A stretch of 64,000 bases of DNA. Origin: Pomacea canaliculata (lineage: Eukaryota > Mollusca > Gastropoda > Architaenioglossa > Ampullariidae). The stretch covers positions 9,969,807 through 10,033,806 of the forward strand of contig NC_037601.1 in assembly GCF_003073045.1 (NCBI RefSeq), written 5' to 3'. This document shows, in pieces, positions 11,234 through 22,391 of the stretch (positions are counted from its first letter, which is position 1; the number at the start of each line of letters is the position of its first letter). The position numbers were made by a program, and so were the translations under genes. A model generated the notes under the pieces. It was not told the origin of the DNA. It searched no databases and saw only the letters and a program-made list of their open reading frames with translations.

Positions 11234-12504
11234 GCACATAGATAAAAGCAGATAACTTGCAGTTGTATTCCTGCTCTTTCATTACATCACTCCTGTTCTT
11301 CAAAATAAAAAGAGACACTTTTGAAAGGTCACAAGTCATTTAATGTGGGTCATATTCTTAGTGTTCATCAACTTCCAAATTCTATATGGCTTGCAATTAT
11401 CTCACTCACTCGACTTAAAATGCTTTCTCCCACCTTCCAATCCTCTAAGTAAAAAGAATTACTGTTGGCAGAATAAATCAGGTGCTATGTGCACATTAAT
11501 AGACACATACCATTTCTTATGAGTAACAAAAGAAAACTCTTTTTATTTTCCATTCATTGTAAAATATAATTTTTTATTTTGACATTTTTCCCAATTTCCA
11601 GCTACACGATTTAGCCCACCTTACCCATTTAAATATTCATAGCCAAAAGGCATGTCACAAGTGGATGACAAGGCTATGTACACTATCTCCATGCCACGCA
11701 GGCACCAAACAAGAAAGTCAGTTACAGAGCCGAGCTTCTGCACAAAAACTTGTAACCAGAAGCATACTTACTCTCAGCTGTGTCTAGTGATCATTGGGCG
11801 GGCATACAAAAACGGAGAAAGGATGGCTGGGTGTTCTCCCTTCTGCTTAATGAAAATAACCTGCTGACCCACTCTTTATGTTAAGGTATGCTGGAGCTGC
11901 CTGTGCACTCCTCTGTTACATGCACGCACTTAACCAGTCACTCCTCACTCAAAACAGCAAATGCCAGGTTTAAATACCAAATATCCAAACACCTAACAAT
12001 ATGTTTGATTTTTTAGTTGGTGAAAATATTACCATCTGCCATTCCAAATCCCGCAAAACATTCAGGGAAAAAACACATAAAGATAGGAGGAAACTTGTAG
12101 ATTATTCTTTGACATACAATGCTAACAATTTATACCTTTGTTATCACTTGCCTCCACCAAGTTACCTACCCCCACCCTTCCCGAAGTTCCAGCACTACCC
12201 TTCATTTTGTTTCACTATTCCACGATACCTTGGTCACAATGAGAAACAATATTCTACATTCAGGATCCACCACAACTTGCAGTTCTTATGCAAAGGGTAA
12301 GCAGTCCATTTTTGACCCACTGCACATTTAGAGCTCCCAACTAAAACGCAGTCAAGACAGAAAAATGGATGTGACTTGCCATGACCCCTCATATCATGAA
12401 AGCTGCATGAGAAAAACCCCTCTCTACTCACTTCCAGTGTGAAACCAAACAGCCATGACAAAGGGAACATCAAAAACAAAAAACAACAGAAAAAAAAATG
12501 TGGT
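11234..12504. other. EIF2S2 downstream region and intergenic DNA
   Basis: Probably holds the EIF2S2 3' UTR. Candidate minus-strand AATAAA signals (TTTATT on +) lie near 11541 and 11573, but I cannot place the cleavage site. No gene seen. Confidence 0.4.
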
Positions 12505-15500
12505 TCAGGCAGTTTTGGCTCGGATGGCGGCTCGTTTGCTTGTGACGGCCTGGAAACCAGTTTTGATGGAAGCCACTGAACATCTTGAGCCGCAGGTCTC
12601 ACACTGAAGGAAAAACAGACGCGTGTCCTTTTGCAGAATGGTGTCCCTTGACCTACAAGTATGGCAGGTTACATATTCCTCTGGAAAAAAAAAAAAAAAC
12701 CCATCATGAGAAACTACACACCCTATCAAGTATTCGAGGAACTTTGACATGCACACATGAGCCCCTGTATGTCTCTACATGCTCTTCTAGAGGTCCACCC
12801 AAACCCCCACAATGTGTACGTATGGCTAGAATCAGACTCTATAAGAGTCTGCAAACTCAGCTATATATCGTATAGAATCTAATAAACTGCACAAAGTGTC
12901 AAGCCTCTGGCAAGAATGAGATGTATGCTGAGCCTATACCATCAACCCAAGGACATTTTGTTCCAAGATATGGATGGGAGCACATTGCAGCTCTGTTCTA
13001 TGATTAACTCTATAAAAGACATTTGGTTGTATCTCTGCTAAAAAAGCTTGTTTTATAAGACATGTTTATCTTGCTGTTTTGATTTTTAAGGGATCATCAC
13101 GTGTTTGTATGGTCCAAAGTCACCCTGTTCGACTTTTTTTATTCACTTGCCCAAAGACGTGAGATGTACCATAAGAACATTATAAGCATATACAACAGCA
13201 AGATAACCCATAATCACTTTCTGTTTACAAGACAAACTTTCAACTCCCTCACACTTGTGTTGAAGGTCTGCTTTAAAAATGTTTTTCCTTACATGCAAAA
13301 CCCCCAAGTGCATGCAAACGTAAGACAGCTGGCTAAATAGTAAGAACACTTAAGTGCTTACTAATATATCTCCTGAGCACGTTCTCAATTTGCTTCTGTG
13401 TGTACTTCCCTCGGATTAACAACTGGTTGTTACCATCGACAGATCCACTGCAAAAAAACACGTTTTTTTTTAGACCTTTCATTAATTTCCTTGAATTTTT
13501 TCATCAGTTACACAGAAGACTTGTAGCCAACCCTACTGATACCTGGCCTAAGCAGCTGTGGGTGCCTCAGCAGCTTTCCAAGAGAGCTAACAAATCTTTT
13601 GATTTTCATCATTTTTTGATAGGACTTCTTTATTTCAAAATTTAATGCTGGAATAATGACTCACCTTGTACCTAATTCAGCCAAAAGGAATGCAAGAACA
13701 TGCTTAGGCTGTCGATGCAACCTGGACATCACAAAGAAAGATTAATACAGATTAATGCCAGCCAGCACACAAAGACTTGAATATTCTTGCACAACACGAA
13801 GGACCTTTTAATAATGTACTTCAATAACAGGGATAGGAGAGGAAAATGTAAGATGGAAGGACACGGTATAAATGAAAATGCACAGACAATAAATCATTTT
13901 CCATTAGCAAAACAGTAGACTGTCAGCCATTCTTTTTTTCCCCAGCACTTATTTCTCTTTTTGATAAAATGATATTTTTCTTGTACACAGAAACAAGTCC
14001 AGAAAAACAAGCTCATAATTCTTATGTTAGCTAACTGCCTTGTCGTTGAGTATTGCCACTAACATTAACACACACACAAAAAAGGCATATTTAAAAAATG
14101 CCCGTCTGACTAATGACGAAGCAGATATTTGAATATGTGCTCATAAAAATGTAAATCACTAGAAGGTGCAATTTTACTGCAACTTCTACAGAAAGCAACA
14201 CAGTGAAACAATACAAAAAGCACCATCCACCAATGGCTCTTTCTATATAGTTAACAGCAAACAAATTACTCACAGTCTACAAATGTCTGCAAAATTAGCA
14301 AATGATGTCTTTCTAGTGCCCACTCGTAGGACTTGTGGAGGTCGCATGACAAAACGCTTTTTGTCTCCAGCAATCATCTCTGGATTCTTTTCACGTATGA
14401 TATCAAAAACTCGACACAGCAGCTGCAAACACACATAATTATTGCTTATTATCCCCTGCTCCCCACTTCCTCCAGCCACCAAAAGCCAAATGATAAAACT
14501 TTCCTCTCAAATTTACTTCATCCAAATCAGTTTTCGCACATTGCCCATTCTTCTGCAGGCAGTTCCTTATGGAGTGGTCTTCAGGTCATCATAGATTACT
14601 GTGACAACCACCTCACGTCAAAGCCTAATTATTCAGAAAATTACATCAGTATCTTCTGAACTCAATTTTATTTCACTTTGTGGGTCTTAAAATGGTGGAA
14701 TGACAGCAATCTTATGACAAAACAACAAATGTTCATTTCGATCACACAAAAAAATTAGATATTTTCCCATCAGTTATCAGTTTCCCATCATATTTTCCCA
14801 TGAGTTTTCCCAACTCATCAGTTAAAAACAAAAAGTTTACCTCATCATAAGTATAGTCTCTGTCACATGCTGACCAGGGTTTTCCACCAGTTGTCTCTGT
14901 TTGGTTGCTGATGGCATCCACTAGGTTTAAAAAAAAAAAATTAAGCACCTCATTTTATTGTGCATCACATATCATGTAGACATCAAATTAAATGATGCTT
15001 ACCATAACCCTTCACAATATAAAGCCAAACAGTATGCAAATTACACCAACATAGGAACAATCATAAATACATAAATCCACTGACTGACTTGATAAAGGTA
15101 CAAATTAATACAGCTCACATTCAGCTCTTACTCATACCCTTCATCCACCAACCAGCTGCAGTCCCTTTAATGTCTGTTCAAATGCATAACAGACCTGGCT
15201 ACAAAAGTGTGTTGCGATCTGTTTTCAAATTAGCATTGCCAGATAGGCCTTTTAACAAACCATCATGCATAAAAGCCTCCAAGACCATTTCCATAAGTGG
15301 AAGGCTGATCTGCAACCTATGCTTTGCAGACAATATTGATTTGATAGCAGGCATCAACAACAAACTGCAAGATCTCAACTGACTGATAGTTTTAAGTGAA
15401 GAGGGAGGGAGTTGGTGTTTTACGCCGTGCCAGCAACTGAGGCTATATTACGGCAAGGCAGCCAGCCCTGTAAACAGATGCCACGTGCAGAGAAAAAACA

Positions 15501-18500
15501 GCGTGCCCGAGACGAGAAATGAACTCAGGGCAGCCAACCTTCACTGTATTGGTGACAGGCGCTAACCGTTGCGCCACCGGACCGCGCAGTTTAAAGTGAA
15601 GACTAGAATTGATGAGAGCAAAGCAGGTATCTACGTGGAGTATGGCGTAATGAGGATCCATCCACTCCAAAGCCTCACAACAGTCTTTCTATATGGATCT
15701 CAGACATGGCATGTGACAATTACCATCACCAACAAGATTCAGACATTTGTCAACAGATGTCTGCGCCACATCCTCAATATCAAATGGCCTAAGAAGATCC
15801 ACTGGTAAGTGCCACTGGAATTTTGACAGGTATACAAGTGGAGTGTCAATTAGCAAGTGAGATGAGATCAGAGCCCTTGCAGTCATTTGAATGAAATGCA
15901 AATAAATGATCATTATTAGACTGTACCTTGTAAAGCACTGGTGACTGTTGCAGCCTTGTTATAAATAAACATTTTAATACAGGACTGACTGATGTCTGCT
16001 GGTTTAAACAAAAATCACAATACAGAGTATTAAGTTCATTTTAACTTTATACACAAATTTTAAAACCATTAGATGCCGTTCGTTGCAAAAAGAGAGATGA
16101 ACAGATAATAAAACAGATGGCATCAATTACCATTGTTGTCACTATCATCTCCTCCTTGTTCTTCGATGTCATCATGACGATCTGTCTTCTTCTTTTTCTT
16201 CTTCTTCTTGTTGGTGAAGTCAAGTGAGAACTCCTCATCCGGTACAGCACTCACCTCATCAACCTCTGCTCCTGTTTGGTTACTGATGTCAACAGTAACC
16301 TCCTGCCAAAGTTCAGTTTAATCATCTGTTTAATATGATCAGTGAGAAATCTCTGCCACAAACAACTTCTTTAACATACAGAAATGACACTTTACTTCCA
16401 GCACCACCTACCTCCCAAAAAAACCCTCAAAACTACCAAAAATTACAAAAGAAACAATAAGCAAATCATTACAAAGTGTTTGAAATATCTTTTAAAAAAT
16501 CGTTCAGGACACCACCAGCCCTGATGCTCAACTTGCTCTTTAACAAGTGTGACATGCACATGTATCGATCAAAGAAAACATACATTTTGAATTGACAATC
16601 AAAAAAAGACATTATACTTGCAGGTTATGTTAATATAGATGTCGATCTTATTCTATCATGCTTTTGCTGCTTTTAAGCTTTCATGTTTTAAAATGCCAGC
16701 TTGCATATATTAACAATTCCACTTACAGGGAGAGATTCTGTAATGTCATCCATGTCAAATGCTTTTTTTTTCTTTTTCTTCTTTTTCATCCCACCAAAAT
16801 CAAGATCAAGTGAGACATCTGAAACAAAAAAAGGAAAAAAAAGACATAATGCTGTGCTCTAGTCATCTCTTAAGGTAAGCATACAACTTGCAAGAACAAG
16901 ACAAGCTCTGGGCTGGAACACACAGGGAAGGCATAGGATTGGGAGACCCAGACAGACATGGAGGAGATCAGTCCACAGTGAGGCGAAGGCAGCTGGCACA
17001 CCATAGTCCAACTGGAAAGGGACGCCCAGAACCGGGTCTGATGGCATGGTATAGTTGCAGCCCTATGCTCCACTGGGGGTGATGAGGAACAAGAATAACA
17101 ACTTGCAAAACAATATTTTCCTGGTTTTTTTTTAACCTCCCCCACTCTCCCTGCCATTTACTCTCACAATGCTGATATCAAATGACTTTCCTAAATACCA
17201 GTTCTTTTACATCTGTGCGTGTTTGTGTGAATGAGTGATGAAAGTTATAAAGAATATGCACTCTCTTTGACTATCAACAGTAATCTCTAGGAAATATTGA
17301 AATCATGTTGACTTCAACAAAAGATTCCTGACTGCTGTTCAGAAGTGTGGGGTAAATGTTTGTTCCCTCTATGTCTTACCCTCCTCAGGCAGAGCAGGCT
17401 CCTGTGGTTCCTCAACCTTCGGTTCAGGAGCTGTAACAGTGGGGCCATCTGCTGCACCATCTTCATTGAGTGCTGCATCAAGGTCAAAGGGCGTCTTCTT
17501 CTTTTTCTTTTTCTTCTTTGTCAGGTCTAATGGAACCTATGATTACAAAAAAAAAAAAAAAAAAAAAACTGTAATTTTTTTTTCACTCAAAAACCATTTA
17601 TCTGGAAAAAAGAAAAGCTAACAATTCTGAACAAAATTTCCAAATGTTGACTTTTTCATTATTTGTAACAAAATGCTGACGCAAATTGAGGATCTGTCAA
17701 TGGTTATATATACATGCACATAAAACTTTGCTTGTGGATAAACAATGCAAAAACACTTTAAACAGCTCCACTTAAGGCCATTAATTCTTGATATCCTATC
17801 TCCTATCCTATCTTGTCTCATGCTTAATGATTCATATTTTAATTCTGTTTCATTGGGTATTTCTTAAAATCAGTTTCCTTAAAATGAAGTTGAAACAAAG
17901 TGCCTTTATAAAAGAAAATAAGACCTAGCTTTTTCTCTGCAGTATTCTTTGATGTCATTTATACTCACTACCCACCCAACAACTCTAATCATTACAGACA
18001 AGAAATAATTAAAAAAACATTTTTACATAGCGCTATTTCGATGAAGGAACACTTTACAAATGCAAACAAACAGGGCAAAACAAGCAAAAATTTAACACAA
18101 TTATTTGTACACAATATTTCACATGTATAACCATAAAGTGAAAACATAAATGTATACACTGCACAAAACCAAATGATTGATTATTTAGCGAACTAGGAGA
18201 CAAAAAATACAGTGAAATGTCAGAGCATTTCTCAGCTTGGTGAGCAACAAAGCTGAATAAACACCATCCAAAAGATTTCCCGTTAGTCTTTGAAGTTTTT
18301 CTGCTTCAGCAAGGAGACAGCAGGTAGGAAAGTAACTAAAGAAGCTGACACATTGGAGAAGAGAGCCTTCAAAATGGGGGTCAGTGAGCAACAATTTTAA
18401 GGTGAATGATACTGTACCAGAAGCCAGTGTAATTCCTTCAGTAAGTGTGTTACGTGCTCATGGTCTGCATAACTGCTCTTTTGCAAGGCCTACAAATACC

Positions 18501-19640
18501 ATCACAATAATCAAACTGGGAGGTCTCTTTGTAAGACACAAATCTAGCTGCTACTAGCTATAGACAAAGGAATACAGGCAACTTTCTCAATTTCTAGGAA
18601 GGCTAGATGACAGAGATAATACAAGACTGCATGGAGAGAGTTTAGTTGAGATGAACACCCAAGTATCTCACAAAATATTTCAAGGAAATCTTATCACCAC
18701 TATATGTTCTCAAAACTGCAGACCACTGAACTGAGATACAGAGTCCACAGGTTCAATTTTAGCTTATTGTTATTCGTATTGTCAAGATACTTCTGATAGT
18801 CACAGATGATCATTTATATCATCCGACAGTTGTTGAGCATGCAAGCATGCCCAGACCCTAAGCCCTCAAGCACACTCCTGACAAGTGTGTAGGGAGATAA
18901 AAAAATGCAATCAATAGCAACAGACTGCCCACAACAGGACCTAAGCCAGTATAAAGCAACATCAATCACACCAAAAAGACTTACCAAGATGCTCTAACAA
19001 AAGACCAAAGTTTTAGACCAGGGTGTGGAAGATCTAGCCCTTGGGTCATATAAGGCCTGCAAAATTATTTGATCTGGACCAGCCAAGTCGGCTGCAGGAA
19101 GAACTGGAGATTCCGTAAATACAGGTGCTTCTTTTTCATAGAATATCAATTTATATTCATTGAATCACAATAAAAAAATAACTGTCACTATCACCTTTTG
19201 CGTGCTGCACGTCAAACTGGATTATCATCATCAGTGTACTTTCAAGGGAACTAATGTAGCATACATAATCACTCCCTGCACGAACAATAAAGGGAACGCA
19301 AAGATTTCTTGTAAACTCATGTCGTTTTGATTATAATATGTTACACACAGAAGTGCTAGTAGTATTAGCAGGATGTGGTTATCTACGCCGCCATTTCATT
19401 TTCGATCGATTTGAGGCGATATTACCTTTCATAATGAAAAATCGTACACAGTAATTAAAACATATTTACAAAGTTCTAAACTCCTGATCAAATCAAAGTT
19501 CACGCAATGATGACCGTGCCATTCCATTTCTCACGTGTAGCGCTGCAAAGCACCTCCATTTTTTTTTTCTCCTGTGAACGTGAACGCTGAAACGATTCAT
19601 TCTATACAGCAGATCGACTCACCAATTCGTCGCCTTCCAT
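12505..19640 (-). CDS. EIF2S2: eukaryotic translation initiation factor 2 subunit beta
   Basis: Subunit of the eIF2 GTPase that brings initiator Met-tRNA to the 40S ribosome; eIF2 beta binds eIF5 and eIF2B through its lysine boxes (known biology). Coding exons, 5' to 3' on minus: 19640-19623, 17536-17380, 16818-16727, 16302-16131, 14920-14841, 14422-14274, 13721-13665, 13447-13362 and 12680-12505; total 987 nt, 328 aa (human 333). It starts MEGDEL. Three K-boxes of eight lysines each sit in separate exons (about residues 13-20, 70-77 and 121-128). The core domain reads [20 protein letters not shown] and [20 protein letters not shown]. The C-terminal zinc finger is C276-x2-C279-x17-C297-x2-C300. 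All junctions are GT-AG and in phase. Introns hold RTE and SINE copies. Confidence 0.96.
15262..15387 (+). mobile_element. RTE-like LINE (family A) fragment
   Basis: Encodes [20 protein letters not shown] and NNKLQDLN, matching the FADD region of the intact family A copy at 32698. It lies in an EIF2S2 intron and stops near the SINE at 15403. Confidence 0.7.
15403..15587 (-). mobile_element. tRNA-derived SINE with 15-bp target duplication
   Basis: On the minus strand the head reads GGTGGCGCAACGGTTAGCGCC (tRNA A-box-like), followed by a degenerate B box (GAGTTCATTTCTC), then a body GCAAGGC/GGCTGGCTGCCTTGCCG and GCTGGCACGGCGTAAAACAC. Flanks AGTTTTAAGTGAAGA (15388-15402) and AGTTTAAAGTGAAGA (15588-15602) form a 15-bp duplication with one mismatch. 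The body resembles a domain I remember from mollusc SINEs; the family name is not assigned. Confidence 0.8.
15603..15830 (+). mobile_element. RTE-like LINE (family B) fragment
   Basis: Encodes [20 protein letters not shown] and [14 protein letters not shown], the RT C-terminal thumb of family B. It stands next to a family A fragment with the SINE between them, so two LINE relics were joined before the SINE landed. Confidence 0.7.
16894..17097 (+). mobile_element. 5'-truncated RTE-like LINE (family B), 204 bp
   Basis: 3'-terminal piece ending GCAGCCCTATGCTCCACTGG and a short AATA tail. Flanked by a perfect 11-bp duplication ACAACTTGCAA at 16883-16893 and 17098-17108. It lies in the EIF2S2 intron between the second and third coding exons. 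Confidence 0.8.
18010..18570 (-). mobile_element. CR1/L2-like LINE 3' fragment
   Basis: On the minus strand: FDYC near 18510, [12 protein letters not shown] near 18440, [11 protein letters not shown] near 18230, then the 3' tail TGTAAAGTG...AGCGCTATGTAAAAATG near 18020. These match the order of C-terminal RT and tail motifs in L2/CR1/Rex-type LINEs. Heavily decayed; in EIF2S2 intron 1. Confidence 0.5.
19019..19115. mobile_element. hAT-like MITE end fragment
   Basis: CAGGGTGTGGAAGATCTAGC followed by GCCC and AAGGCCTGCAAAATT resembles a hAT non-autonomous end. No matching right terminus was found. Confidence 0.3.
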
Positions 19641-21616
19641 CTCAAGAAGAGCTGGTGGAACGTTAAAGATTGAATTCGTTAAAAAGTGAACAAAATAAGG
19701 TCAATAAACGTTGGTCTTTTCAGCACACCGTCCCCAATCTTGCATCAGCTGCGCTCGCCTAAATAGGTTTCACCCACGTCAAAGAGTCCTTTTTCAGGAG
19801 CTGCTACTCTTCTGTTCGTGTGAAGAAAATGTGGCTATGTTTTGTTTTCATTTGAAATATTTGCGATCTATTACGGCATTATCAAACAAACTGATATTCC
19901 ACTATTACAACCGGGTTTAAAAAACATATTTACGTTTACTGCAAAAGAAACAGCAAAGACTGGTTCTGCGCAGGAACATTAACATAGCGTCCAAGCTTCC
20001 AAATACAGTAGTTATGTGACATCATATGTAGAATTGTATCCTACCAACATACATACTAACATACACATTCTGTAAGAAAACTAAACACCAAAAAGTATTT
20101 GCTCTCGGGAATTTGTTTGAGTTATGTTTTGAGTTTCCATCTTCAATACTGACATAAAACACAGTTGAGAAGTACACGCATTCTCCCCTAATTTTAACCG
20201 ATGTCAAACGATGTCTCACATTTACACCAGAAGTTCTGATCTGTTTGATTTTGAGAGCAGATGTTAATCTTGTCTTAATTACATTGTTCATCAATAAAAC
20301 TGCATCTTAGCTAGTCTGGACTTTCAGCTTTTTCGATATATTGAGGATAGCAACTGCAGTAAGGGATAATTAACCGAGTCAAAATATGGGCGATACGTGT
20401 ACGTTCGCAAACGACCATTTCAACTTATTTTCAACAAAGCTTACTCTCGAGCGGCAACTGGCACTGACTCTAGTCCTTAAAAATTAATAAATATTTTTTT
20501 TAATTTAAATGTAAACTGTAAAGTCCTGTACTTTATCTTGTTGTGACCATCGATCAAAACTCATGTTTACAAACTGACACATTTATGTATATCACTTAAT
20601 GATTGTGAAATCTAACACTTCAAGTCGTCATCTTAATGATGTGTTGTTACTAAAATGTATGAACGGGTAGTATTTAAAGTAAAACATTTTTACAACTATT
20701 TTGATAACTCCTTTCTTTGGAAATGATATATAGCAAATTAAAGCATACCTAATTAACGCTTACAGTGTTTACATATAGTACATGTATATATGCATCAAAG
20801 TTTGCGGATGTTTACATCAATGAAACATCCTATACACTAGAATTTCTAATGCCCTATTAATTGAATAGTTATGTGTTCTTTGTTCTAGAAATAAAACTAT
20901 TTTCAACAGATACATTATTTTGTTATGCCTCTTTGACATTAATTTGATGTTTTTTGGCTTTAGGTTTCTGAACATGTCAAATGAGATAAAATGAGATAAA
21001 ACAATTATGTTTACATACTATGAAAAACACATTGTTAGACTTGCACTCTTAACAGATGCAATGTGGGAAGGAAATCCCCCCAAAGTATAAGCATGATGCC
21101 CGTTCTGTACTTTTCTCGTGAACATTTATGCTTTAATTTTTACCATCCTTTGGTAACAGGTATGGGGTTGTGCGGATGTAGGATTTCTGCTGACGCCGGA
21201 ACAAATTCCTATGTTCAGTATGTGCACGAACTAATATCCCTGGACTGCTGGTAGACAATTTTTTCCAGTTAACTGCTAAAACGAGGCATTAGACGACAGA
21301 GCTTCCGGTTTATTCACATTCTTTGTTAGGGCTCACTGAGACTAACAGCGGATCACTTTGCACAAGGCCAAGAGTGAGTCTCGGCATGCAGACATCAGTC
21401 CATCAATACACATCCAAGGTATGTGGATATAGAATAAAGTGTAATTTACTTACCACTTTCTGAAAAATTTATTACCTTTTATGGAATAACTAAATCATCC
21501 AAAGTTGAATTATCTGAAATAAATTATATAATTCTGGCACTGTTCCACACACACAAAACTTTGTACTATATGGCGAGAGTAAGCAGCAAATAAAAACATC
21601 TCCCCTGAACTAGGAT
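19641..21616. other. Intergenic region 5' of EIF2S2
   Basis: Contains the EIF2S2 promoter and 5' UTR near 19640-19800. The remainder is AT-rich with no exon, RNA gene or clear repeat seen. Confidence 0.5.
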
Positions 21617-21895
21617 AAAATTTATTCCTTGCTACTCCTTGAGGAGCATAGGGCTGCAACAACACCTTGCCTACTAATGGTTTCTTCTTATATGAGTCTG
21701 GTCTAGCCACTTCCATCTGGTTTCGCATAACCCAAGAACCCTGATGTTGTATTTTCTCATTTCTCTTGCCACTTGAGCTGACTTGCTGACAGACCTGTTT
21801 GGCTTGATGAGACCTGCCAGGAGCACAAGGCTTCTGCCAATATAACTCTATGGATCGACAAGGCGTGCAAGCCACCACACTCCTACAATTGGTGG
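21617..21895 (-). mobile_element. Internally deleted RTE-like LINE (5' end joined to 3' end)
   Basis: Read on minus it starts GGTGGCTTGCACGCCTTGTC, continues into the N-terminal endonuclease region (near GAGAAAATACAACATCAGGG, like MRKYNI..LG..E.RW), then jumps straight to the family B 3' end (GCAGCCCTATGCTCCTCAAG, then AATAAATTTTATCC). The whole RT is missing, as in SINE-like RTE derivatives. Confidence 0.55.
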
Positions 21896-22304
21896 TGGAA
21901 AATACAGTTAATATTTCGGTAATGTCAGTAAAATTATGTTTACATTTTACTTTAAATTGAATGGAAATAATGATAGATGTTTAGAAGGTAATTACAGCAG
22001 CAAAATCGAGCATCCACTCAGTCAATTACTTTAACTGTTTCGACTGCACAAGTTTAATCAAATGTGGTTTAGTTTCTGTGTACAAGTAAAGAAGATTTAA
22101 TATATAATATATATACACAAGGCAAAGTATCAACTAGACCTTTAGAAACACTCTGCACGGTCATTGCTGTTTCGGAGACTTCATGTGATAACCCTTCTTG
22201 TAGAATCACGAACTCTTTTTGCAACTTAATTTCTATTTTATAAGTAACAAGCATTCTTATCTGTACAAAACTCATTTGTAAATGAAGAAATTTGATGAAC
22301 AAAT

Positions 22305-22310
22305 TTTATT
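22305..22310 (-). terminator. INTS13 poly(A) signal candidate
   Basis: AATAAA on the minus strand (TTTATT on plus), about 80 nt past the INTS13 stop codon. Confidence 0.5.
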
Positions 22311-22391
22311 TTTGGTTTCTGATGTATGCAGACTGCAGATCCCAATATGCATCCTGGAACACTTCTATCAACAAATATTTCTTGTCACACG

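Noticed and set aside
12234-12602. 122-codon minus-strand ORF overlapping the last EIF2S2 exon
   Set aside because: Another frame of the same strand over the true zinc-finger exon and 3' UTR.
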